Assembly: GCA_001692895.1 (NCBI GenBank)
Contig: KV748275.1
Location: 62,001-126,000 of the forward strand
Direction of reading: 5' to 3'
Length of the DNA stretch: 64,000 bases
DNA from: Cenococcum geophilum 1.58
Taxonomy: Eukaryota > Ascomycota > Dothideomycetes > Gloniales > Gloniaceae
Both the position numbers and the translations under genes were made by a program. This document shows positions 36,223-44,670 of the stretch, piece by piece. Numbering within the stretch: the first letter of the stretch is position 1; every line of letters begins with the position of its first letter. The notes below the pieces were generated by a model that saw only the letters and a list, made by a program, of their open reading frames with translations, was not told where the DNA came from and made no database searches.

Positions 36223-38029
36223 ATGTTCACCGAAAGTTCTGAATTCTGGTTAGCGACGAACTCAACCTACTCATATATCCATTCAGAACCAAAGCATACC
36301 CATTATGCATTGAACATACCTATGGTAGCCCTGGGGGTCTTCCTTTTGCTATTCGTTCATTATCAGACCACGAAGACTTTTTTCTTCTTTGTCTCGAGAC
36401 AACAAAAATTCGCCAAATTACCCCCCCTTGTCCCGTACTGGATACCATTGTTGGGAAGCATGCCGTGGGGTTATCTCTGGAATGCTTCTAAGTTTGTCTG
36501 CTCGTCTAAGTAAGGAGATCATTGCTGCAAATCACGCTTGAATCAAATCATTGACGATGCTATAGATATGCATTTCAAAGCTGCCACCCTGTCCGAGTCA
36601 GACTCATGTCTCAAGAGTTCTATATCCTGCAAGGAGCTAGGAATATTTCTACGTTATTCAAGCAAGGCTCGCTATCCGCTTTCGCCGTCCACGGCTCCCT
36701 GCTCCGCTATGTCTTCTCGCTTCCGAAATCGGCCGCAGAAATATACTACAAAGATGATTCTGGAGAACATGAGAAGCCGCACGAGGACAGTATGATAGAG
36801 TCACACAATCGTGTTGACTTTCTGACTAGGTCTTCGTTTCTCAAGTTTCTCACTGGGCCCGGTCTCGCACCCCTTAGCCAAAGGTTCGAACGGAACATCA
36901 CTAAGCACATCGTGGCACTTGCACCAAGCCAGTCTTGGACATCAGTCAAAGACCTTATGGAAGTCTTTCAACAGGATGTTACGGGTGCTGTTATCGATGC
37001 TATGTGTGGTACATTCCTTCTTAAACAACATCCGAGATTTCTGGGTGACTTTTGGAACATCGATCGTAGCATCATGGATTTGTTTGTGAGAGCTCCGCGA
37101 TTCATGGCAAGAGAAGCGTACCGGGCGCGTGACGATGCACTCGCAGCAGTAAAAGCCTGGCATGCTTGGGCAAAGAACAACTTTGACCCAGAGTCCATTG
37201 GTCCAGATGGGGATGATCCTTACTGGGGAACTAAATTCTTCAGAAACAGACAGGATATGTTTCTCAATATGACTGGGTTTGATGCAGACGCTGTTGCATC
37301 GCAAGAGTTAGCATTTATATGGGGGTAGGTTCTCTTGAGCCAGCAGGGTTACAACCTTGACCGCTAACACGTCCTATTAGAGCAAACACCAATGCCATCG
37401 TCTCCGCATTCTGGGTCACTCTTGAAGTATTTAAGAATCATCAGATTCTTAAAGACATTCGCGAGGAAGTTCAGGCCTGTGTCAGAGCCGACGTCACCGA
37501 AGTAACTTTCGACATACCCAAATTATTGAAGCAGCCGCTTCTCCAAGCCATTTTGTCGGAAACACTTCGCTTGAGAGTCAACGGCTTTCTCGTACGTCGG
37601 CCAATGAGAGATACTCTGAAGATACATGAATGGTCTATCCCGAAAGACCGGTTCTGCCTGACCAGTTCGACACCTGGCCATATGGATCCCAACATCTGGT
37701 GCAAGGGGGCAGGTGAAGGCCACCCAGTCACGGAATTCTGGCCTGGCCGATTTTTGAAAACGAACGAGTCTACTGGGGTGGTCGAATTCACTTTGAAGGG
37801 AACCGAAGGGTCTTGGATGCCGTTTGGCGGTGGCACGCATATGTGTCCCGGTAAAGTGTTCGCGAAACATGTGATTTGTCTCACAGTGGCGTTGATGGTT
37901 ACGAAGTACGATTGTGTAATTACGGCGGACGAGAAGGCCATGAAGATGAGCACAAGGAACTTTGGTTTTGGCACGTTGAGTCCAGTCGGGAAGGTCCCTG
38001 CAATGATTCGCAAGAGGGATGCAAAATGA
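36223..38029 (+). CDS. Cytochrome P450, CYP7/CYP8-like type (564 aa)
   Basis: Three exons at 36,223-36,509, 36,566-37,324 and 37,381-38,029, with two 56-nt introns (GTAAGG..ATAG, and GTAGGT..TTAG with a GCTAAC branch site). The frame closes at 564 residues. A membrane anchor lies at about residues 37-60. The I-helix reads WGANTNAIVSAFW (about 348-360) and lacks the acid-Thr pair of ordinary P450s. That substitution, with the heme loop FGGGTHMCPG (497-506, ligand Cys504), is typical of the CYP7/CYP8-like group (sterol 7-alpha-hydroxylase and prostacyclin-synthase relatives) and its fungal members in natural-product clusters. ExxR is E409/R412. So the enzyme may hydroxylate a sterol- or terpene-like substrate, or catalyse an isomerase-type reaction; I cannot tell which. 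It is not a duplicate of the first P450. ATG 36,223 is the first in frame. Confidence 0.92.
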
Positions 38030-38634
38030 GTTTTTGCTGATGTTCTCGTCAAGATGGTCACGAGTGTGGTTCGATAGCTTTATGACTTGAAATCCATTGG
38101 CTGGCTAGATGCATATTTCACGGACTTTTCCCTGAACCTTCTAACACGCTCTTTTGTTCTATGGTAGGAGATCTCTGCTACTTTATGTTCACCCTATTGT
38201 GGACCCTCACCCGTTTTGATTTTGTACTTATTTCCAAGCTCTTTACCTAGTTATTTTACACACGCGAATTTTCATGAACTGACCATTGCTTTTCTGTATG
38301 TTACTTATCATGCGCCGTGGTTTGTTATATTCTTCCTTGCAATAGAACGACAGAGCGACTAACGCACAAGCCAGCGGATGACTCGCTGACATGGCCTCCG
38401 ATCTGGTTATTATATTATTTCTTCACTTCCGTTTCGGAAGACTGTTCGAGACATTGCTGTAGACATAATTGCATAGGGTGCACGTGTTTTGATTTCGCGA
38501 AAGAGAAGGTTATATTAGGCGATATCTTTTGCAACCGACAGGTGTTCGTAGAATAGTCCACGGGTGGATTGCAGGTATGTCATAATATTAAAATCGTGTC
38601 TAATGAAATCCCCTTGATTTTTCCTCGTTGGTAT
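38030..38634. other. Convergent intergenic region
   Basis: This 600-bp stretch lies between the stop codons of the second P450 (+) and the MFS transporter (-), and presumably holds both 3' UTRs and polyadenylation sites. A 79-codon cysteine-rich frame (38,317-38,556) has no ATG start and is not supported. Confidence 0.5.
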
Positions 38635-40679
38635 CTAAGCGGAAAGTTTTCCTCCTATCAGATTCTCATCTCCAGTAATTGCGAGGCCGTCTGCGTGCGC
38701 TTCCTTCTGCTCGCGATTTTTGGCCACCACCTTCAAGTTTAGATGTTCAAAAAACAACGACGAAAGAAGCGCAGCACCCGATGCAGCCAGCGCAAAAATA
38801 AAAACATCCCGAAGAGCATTCCTATATGCTCGTCTCAATGCTAACAGCGTACCAGGCGATCCTTCTGAAATATCTGACAAGCTGTACGCCCCAGCAGCGA
38901 GAACTTCTTCCACCGATACCCCAGATACATTATGGCGGATCTCGTAGCTGAGTTTGTTGACGAAGATCGTTTGTGCTATACAAAGACTGAGTGCGCCACC
39001 AAGCGAAAAGGTGAACTGCATGATAGCTTTGAGATATCAGAAACTGCTCACGACGTAAGGAGGTTTACGCACCATTGCCAATTGGTACATCTGACTCGTT
39101 CAAGACAGCTTGGACTGCTGTATAGGGATGGTTGATGGAGAGACCAGTTCCTATAGCAATGACGAGGAAATATGCAACCCATGTGCCGAGGTTAGTGCCC
39201 AGGTCCAGCGTGGTAAGAAGATATGACCCGGGAATACTGATCAAAGTACCTCCGATAAGGTAAGGAGTCTGTTAGAAATCATTTAGCACTGCGTGATCAT
39301 GGAACGGGCAAACTTTCTTACATAATATCCAAATCGCGATGCTAACCAACCAGCCAGAACTGTGAAACCAATCTGCGGTAGAGCCAGAGCCAGGAAGTCA
39401 ATTCCACTTCTCAATGCACTGAAGCCTTTGACTGATTGAAAGTAAATCGGTAAGTAATATCCGTACTGTAGAAGTTAGCGCTCCGTATGTAATACATCCA
39501 AAGCAGCTTACCACGTATGTCGGCATAGCGAAGAAGAACAAATACAATGCTCCTGAGAGAATCGACCTTTGAAACAGAATAGAAAACGGCAATGTCGCGT
39601 TGTTGCCCAGCTTATACTGAAACAAGATGAAGAATGCAAACATAAAACCAGACCCAACAAAGAGACCGATGATCTTCGATGAGCTCCACGGCATGGTCTG
39701 ACCACCCCATTGCATTGCGAGAAGTAGAGCACAAATCGAACCGATTATTAGTACCATTCCACCTAGATCAATTGTCTTCAATTTGCCGAGATAAGAACGT
39801 GAGGCGCGGTTCTCCTTGTCGGTTCGTGGTTCCAATTTTAGGAACACCTGTAACAGTACGAAGACAACAGCTCCAATTGGAACATTTCTGTTCTTCTTGT
39901 CAGTTTAAGTCTTTAGATATAGATAGGGAAACGACTGACATCCAGAAACACCACCGCCAAGTTACATTTTGTGTGAAAGCTCCACCAATTAGGGGACCAA
40001 TCTTCACGCAGAGACCGAAGGCGCTAATAACGATACTGATATAGAACGGTCGCTTTTCGAGGGATACTGTGCGGGTGATGATGACCAAGGCACCCTGAAG
40101 GATACCGGCTGCGCCGCAGCCCTGTATGGCGCGGCCGACGATGAAAGCAGTCGAAGTTGGAGCAGCAGCACACAAGATTGAACCGGCTGTAATTGCAGCA
40201 AGTTAGCCATATGAATTGAAACTCCGCAACCCAAGTAGCTGTGAGAACTTGCCTTCGAAAACCAAGACACAAAGAAGGTAGATTGCCTTGGTGTTCCACA
40301 TGGCGAATAGTCTTCCGAAGGTTGGTTGCAGCGCGGTCAGTGTTAGGAGATAAGCACTGCCATACCATCCTATATCATCAAGAGAGCGGTATTCTGTAGT
40401 GATGGCAGGCAATGCTGTTCCGATAATGGTCGCATCGAGAGCTACAAGAAAGGTGCCAAAGAAAAGCGAGCCGATAACGATGAAGAAGGGCAGTTGCGAA
40501 GGAGTGACAGATGTTCTGAACCGTTTATTTGTCGAGGACGACGGAGTTGTCAACATTACGTCGTTGAAATCGGTTTGAGTATTATTGCGGGAAGGTTGTG
40601 GTTTCGGCTCCAAAGTCGAAGTAACGAACTGGTGGTTGATGAACTTGCGCTCGCTCAAATTGTGGTCTGTGGCATTCAT
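38635..40679 (-). CDS. MFS efflux transporter, DHA14 type (593 aa)
   Basis: Six exons at 40,253-40,679, 39,940-40,186, 39,512-39,887, 39,322-39,465, 39,073-39,268 and 38,635-39,026; introns of 46-66 nt. The frame closes at 593 residues. The first intron uses a GC donor (GAAG|GCAAGT..ATTACAG); the others are GT-AG. A 65-residue Ser/Thr/Asn-rich N-terminus precedes the first helix. Motif A-like LTALQPTFGRLF, motif B-like VGRAIQGCGAAG and antiporter motif C GPLIGG (206-211), followed by TWRWCFWINVPIG, are typical of 14-helix drug/H+ antiporters such as toxin exporters of fungal metabolite clusters. A short Lys/Glu-rich cytosolic tail follows the last helix. The likely role is export of a small molecule across the plasma membrane, plausibly the product of the neighbouring oxidases. 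It is intact with no damage seen. Confidence 0.93.
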
Positions 40680-41680
40680 TTTGGTCGATTTTACGCTTTT
40701 TTGTTGTTTAGTATTTTAGTAGCTGCAAGTAGGCGTTCGAAGATACTCGCAGCAATACTACCTATGGTACGCGATCTCATTGATGTTCGAACTCGGCTAT
40801 TGAGTGTGGATACCGGAAACCTTGCGTCAGGAGATCCAGGACCATAACACCGAGGAACACTCAGGGAGACATTTTAGTTTCGATCGGGTCAGCCATACCG
40901 TCGCCTATAGAGCACGATTGTGTTTTTCATCGAGTTTTAACCCCATTGCCGAGAACACGTCCCTTGGAATAATCTCGATTTCGGGAAAAACTGAGACCTG
41001 TGTACTACGAATCGATTCGGAGGGTCGTCGTCCATGAACGGTGCTAAAGGGCTCTTCCTTGCTCAACGCTGTGAGAGGGGCGAAGTGCATGGTATATGTG
41101 GGGCGTACCGTGACCATCTCGCAAACGATATACATGATAAATTACGTGCGGGATGGTACATTCAGGTGGGTGAGACTACATTATTGACGCATTTAGCCTA
41201 GATGCAGTGCGCACCGCCCTACAGCCTGTAGAATGGTATCTAGCTGATTCGAGTTCGGTGTAGTTACACTGCTCTATTGAAACAAGTCAGCTGTAGATTG
41301 TCCGAAGGTTGCCTTCTTTTATTTAGCCCCCAAATTCAGCCCTCATCGCAGCACTAATGCACGCATCCGCAGTACGGTTCTCATTGATACCCCCAAAATC
41401 TACGCAGTCAGCCCCCACACTCGGGGCGGATGGCGCACATACACCTACATATCGTTACGGAGTGTTTTAAGCCAGGACGAGTCTCTAGGGTAAGCACAAG
41501 TGTGGCGCCACGATTGATAAACGCTTTCAAGTTGGTCACCGCGCATCCATAATGTAAACCTTGTATGTCGCTATATATCTCTCATAGCTTCGAGCATACG
41601 ACGATCCCGCCAGCAAATTCAAAGCATTACAATACTCCATTTTCTCGTTGGGCGCCTGCTCACATCGTCAATTCTACACC
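40680..41680. promoter_or_regulatory. Divergent region, transporter and lipocalin-like gene
   Basis: One kilobase between divergent start codons. A TATA-like CTATATATC lies near 41,570, about 110 bp before the lipocalin-like ATG. Overlapping frames here (up to about 117 codons) are not supported by any domain. No other feature seen. Confidence 0.4.
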
Positions 41681-42229
41681 ATGCAAGACTTTTCAAATTT
41701 CCGGAACCCCTCCATCCTTACTGCGTCACCATCATCGGGAGACACCACACTCGACCCAAAACAAATCAATTATCTCGGTGACTGGTTTCTCATCCGAACA
41801 TCCAACTCCTTCTGGAAAGACAAGTCTGACGTACGTATGCACTACACGGCCACGGGCGAAGACCACTTCGCCTATAAACCCGCACGGTCGACTGTCGAGA
41901 AGAGTATGGAAGGCCGAAACACGCCTGCGCCCAACTCTCCTGCAACGTACTCGTGGGCGGGCAAGGGTCTATTGAGACTGTTCACTGTGCGATGGGAGAT
42001 ATTGGGATTTGAGGAAGGGACGGAGAAAGTGGGGTGGTTACTTACGTTTCAACACAAGACGATGTTCACGGCTCCAGCGGTGAATATAGCATGTAGAACT
42101 AAAGATGGGCCTAATGGAGGGATTGTGAAGGCCATTGAGCAGTGGTTGAGAGCTTTGGGAGACGAGGGTTTGACGAAAGCTGTGGAGGACATATACATGA
42201 TTGAGCATTCCCCAGGCTCTACAAGTTAA
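41681..42229 (+). CDS. Fungal lipocalin-like protein (182 aa)
   Basis: A single exon. The ATG at 41,681 is the first in frame. The N-terminal part carries a lipocalin-type G-x-W signature (YLGDWFLIRTS, Gly33/Trp35), followed by FWKDK and VRMHYT. The middle has SWAGKGLLRL, then VRWEILGFEEG and GWLLTFQHKTMFTAPAVNI. This order matches a small ascomycete family of predicted beta-barrel lipocalin-like proteins that I have seen described only as uncharacterised and sometimes near metabolite genes. There is no signal peptide, so it should be cytosolic. By fold it may bind a hydrophobic ligand or aid a late pathway step; this is inference. It is divergent from the MFS gene and intact. Confidence 0.8.
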   Translation: MQDFSNFRNPSILTASPSSGDTTLDPKQINYLGDWFLIRTSNSFWKDKSDVRMHYTATGEDHFAYKPARSTVEKSMEGRNTPAPNSPATYSWAGKGLLRLFTVRWEILGFEEGTEKVGWLLTFQHKTMFTAPAVNIACRTKDGPNGGIVKAIEQWLRALGDEGLTKAVEDIYMIEHSPGSTS

Positions 42230-42499
42230 ATATAGTCGAGTCAGTCTTTGAATTTCGGGGTCCACGTTTCTGTCATTGATGCCTGTGTGTATCTAACAAG
42301 TGACCTTAATAACCATCACGGTCTAGCCTATAACTAAGCAAGCACGCCTCGCATCTCTACCACTCGCGCTAGCCTACCCCTCTGACTCCGGGTGCTCTGT
42401 AGCCGCAAGAACCACATGGAGAGCTTCAACAGAGGCGTCGATGCCATTGAAAGTCCCACCAAGGAAGGATCGCCATCAGGGACTCCATCTCTTTGTCAC
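42230..42499. other. Intergenic with 3' remnant of duplicated unit
   Basis: The part 42,390-42,499 is homologous (minus strand) to the 3' coding end of the larger duplicate at 43,031-43,585, including a segment encoding L-A-A-T-E-H. It lies beyond the stop codon of the smaller gene's best model, so it is probably decayed coding sequence. Confidence 0.5.
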
Positions 42500-42795
42500 T
42501 CAGGACAGGGACCTTGTCTTGAACATCTTCCACATCGGCAGAGCAGTAAGTTGAGCAACCTCGTCCCCATCCACCAAAGACGGTTCAGCCTGCGCCTTCA
42601 CTACATCTGTAGCGGCAGCGGGAGCATTGGTTGGGGTAGCTGTTTCGACGGCGTTTGTGGTAGGAAGAGTGAGTGCCTGGGAGCACTCGGAAGGTTAGTG
42701 CCTGGGGAAGGAGATCAGCGAGTAGTGTGTATGTGGGAGATGTGACTTACGAGGGTGGTGCCAACAAGGGCGGCGAGCAAAGAGAATAAGCGCAT
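42500..42795 (-). CDS. Small secreted protein, duplicate 1 (about 73 aa)
   Basis: Exon 1 (42,751-42,795) encodes a signal peptide, MRLFSLLAALVGTTL. A GTAAGT donor follows. The better acceptor (CCCAG, exon 2 from 42,676) gives an Ala/Thr/Pro-rich mature part, ALTLPTTNAVETATPTNAP, ending at 42,500. A nearer acceptor (exon from 42,701) gives a different short frame. The gene is a tandem paralogue of the one at 43,031-43,585: signal exon, donor, promoter and parts of the 3' half are alike, but the downstream homology (encoding A-D-V-E-D and then L-A-A-T-E-H) lies in other frames. This copy is therefore truncated or spliced in a way I cannot resolve. It would be secreted if expressed. Function unknown; a small effector-like or cell-surface protein is possible. 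Confidence 0.5.
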
Positions 42796-43030
42796 AGTTT
42801 GTGGGTGTGGGGTTGAAAATATGAGTCGGTGCGGTGTGCGTGTGTGTGTTGGGGTGCAAAGAAGGCGATGGTTCTTGTATAGACATATTGGCGAGATAGG
42901 GCTGGTAGGAGTATATTCGCGCGGCGGGTGTGTGCTGAGGTAGTGAATGTATTTATGGTTGAGGTCGACATCCCTGCGCTAGATTGTTCGGACTTTGAAT
43001 ATCTTATACCCCGAGAAGACCTCTTCCATT
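42796..43030. promoter_or_regulatory. Promoter of duplicate 1
   Basis: The part 42,796-42,953 is homologous to 43,586-43,734 upstream of duplicate 2: both have a GT-rich tract (GTGTGTGTG), TTGGGGTGC/TTGGGATGC, ATATTGGCGAG/ATATTAGTGGG and GTAGTGAATGTATT/GCAGTGAATGTATT. So the duplication copied promoter plus gene. Confidence 0.5.
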
Positions 43031-43585
43031 TCAATCGTAGATATGGCGATGCGCAATAAGTAAGGGATGTTCGGACTCCTCTGCTATGTGCTCCGTAGCG
43101 GCAAGAGCATCACGAACAGCACGAAGAGCATCCTCAACGGTCTCAGCGGCGGCTTCGATAATGAACTCAAGCCCCAAGCAATGCGTTTCCCCCTCCTCAT
43201 CTTCTTCGTCCTCGTCCTCTTCCACATGGATAAGCTGCTTATCGCTGGGCCACCCATACCGACACCCAGCACACCCATCGATCGAGAATGGACGACGCGC
43301 CATCATACACGCTAGACAGTCGATATATTTCTCACTCAGGACAAGGACCTCATCGAGAAGATCTTCCACGTCAGCAGTCTCGGGGTCTGCGGGTTCGGGC
43401 AACGTAGTGTGAGACCAGGCGAAGTCTATCAGCGATGTCGATGGTTGTTTCAGCTGGTAGGACGGTGTCGGTGGTAGAATTAGGAAGAGCCTGCGAAGGT
43501 GAGTTAGTGAGTGGTGTGTAGGGGGGTTGGGGTGACTTACGAGGGTGGTGGTGATGAGGGCAGCGAGGATGAGGAAGAAGTGCAT
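43031..43585 (-). CDS. Small secreted acidic Cys protein, duplicate 2 (155-184 aa)
   Basis: Exon 1 (43,541-43,585) encodes the signal-like MHFFLILAALITTTL. With acceptor CTACCAG (exon 2 43,031-43,453, intron 87 nt) the product is 155 aa. Unspliced, the frame stays open at 184 aa. A nearer acceptor (exon from 43,490) leads to a short product. In the 155-aa model the mature part has cysteines in C-x2-C-x11-C-x2-C spacing (61, 64, 76, 79), as in zinc ribbons or disulfide knots, a strongly acidic run (about 93-104) and an Ala/Glu-rich helix (AAAETVEDALRAVRDALAATE). I do not recognise the family. It is a tandem paralogue of the smaller gene at 42,500-42,795. Secretion plus a Cys pair motif hints at an effector-like or metal-binding role; this is speculative. 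Confidence 0.55.
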   Translation of the reverse strand: MHFFLILAALITTTLVSHPNPPTHHSLTHLRRLFLILPPTPSYQLKQPSTSLIDFAWSHTTLPEPADPETADVEDLLDEVLVLSEKYIDCLACMMARRPFSIDGCAGCRYGWPSDKQLIHVEEDEDEEDEEGETHCLGLEFIIEAAAETVEDALRAVRDALAATEHIAEESEHPLLIAHRHIYD

Positions 43586-43901
43586 GGTTTGTTTGTTTGC
43601 TTTATGGTTGGTGTGCTTTGATGTGTGTGTACGTGTTGGGATGCGAAGGTGGTGGTGGTTCTAATATAGATATATTAGTGGGGTAGGGGCGGTATTGGCG
43701 GGGCGAGTGTGTGCTAAGGCAGTGAATGTATTCGTGTTAATGTCCCTGTGCTTCGGTATCTCGATGTGCAGTATGTTTTTCATACCCTATAAAAACTTCT
43801 CCCATTTGTTCGTCAATAGCGCGATATATTGTCTGTGAAATATATTGAGTTAAGAGTACGAAGGACGAGAAAAGAGATATGACAACAAGCATCAAACACC
43901 A
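43586..43901. promoter_or_regulatory. Promoter of duplicate 2 and 3' region of next gene
   Basis: The part 43,586-43,734 is the duplicated promoter described for duplicate 1. The rest is the 3' flank of the degraded gene that ends at 43,902. It is not visibly RIP-mutated. Confidence 0.45.
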
Positions 43902-44670
43902 CTAAGCCGAAGCAATCATCATAAACTGCACCGTCCTCCGATCAATTTCCTTCTTTAGTATAAGCAAGCAAGTCGCGATGATAAGCTCCTTGCTAATACT
44001 ATCCTTGCCGCCTACTCCTTCGCCTAGCACTAGCTCCCTACTATTCTCCGCACTGTAGCTCTTACTCCTTAGCGTCCTTATCTTATTATTCCTAATTAAC
44101 GCCGTAATCCTCCTACCGCCTTAGTTAGGATAAGCGTAGTCCCCTTCTTCCCTAGCCCTCTAAATCCCCTCTCCTTCTTATACTCCTATTTGAACATCCG
44201 CCTATTATATAGTAAGAACTTCTACGCCTATAATACCTACTTTAATACTATCTTTACTACGTTATCCTCGTCTTTGCCGGCATTAAGCCTTATAAGAAAT
44301 AGGTCTTTCCCTAGGCTAAAGAAGTAGGATATTATAATAAGCTGGTGGCCTATAGCGTTGGTTAAGACATAGTTGCCTAAGCTACAGTACTCGCGCGTGG
44401 ACGCATATGTAATACTACTATTAAAGTTATAGATTATACTGACGAGCTCTATATATGGGGTAGGAAGATAAAGGACTATAATGCCTTTCGCATTAACGTA
44501 GAAGGATTTAGTAGGCGTGAAAGAGAGCTCTAAGGCGTTAATGGTGGTGCCGCTAAGGATAGAGACGGCATTAGTAGTGAGGAGATCTTTCTTTTCTTAG
44601 GTGGTAAGGATGGAGATATTAATGTGGGGTTTCTCCTCCTTGAGCAGCCGCTTGTCGGTAAGGGTAGTAC
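43902..44670 (-). pseudogene. Host-type gene crossed by the RIP border
   Basis: The minus frame ending with the stop at 43,902-43,904 encodes a clean C-terminus (ELIIATCLLILKKEIDRR and nine more residues). Upstream the same frame continues through a Ser/Arg-rich part (SKSYSAENSRELVLGEGVGG) into increasingly RIP-marked sequence. Farther on, about 44,275-44,600, one frame reads as a beta-rich domain (YCSLGNYVLTNAIGHQL, LGKDLFLIRLNAGKDED, TINALELSFTP) with stops of the TAG/TAA type. I have the impression of a widespread ascomycete hypothetical family, perhaps tubby/LURP-like, but cannot name it. The gene is non-functional because of several in-frame stops. The 3' 80 bases belong to the non-RIP island and the rest to the RIP zone. 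Confidence 0.5.

Noticed and set aside
38317-38556. 79-codon cysteine-containing plus frame
   Set aside because: It has no ATG start, lies in a convergent 3' region, and has no domain or signal peptide.
42755-43034. Frames of about 60-95 codons on both strands between the small duplicates
   Set aside because: They are by-products of GT-rich promoter sequence shared by the two duplicated units.
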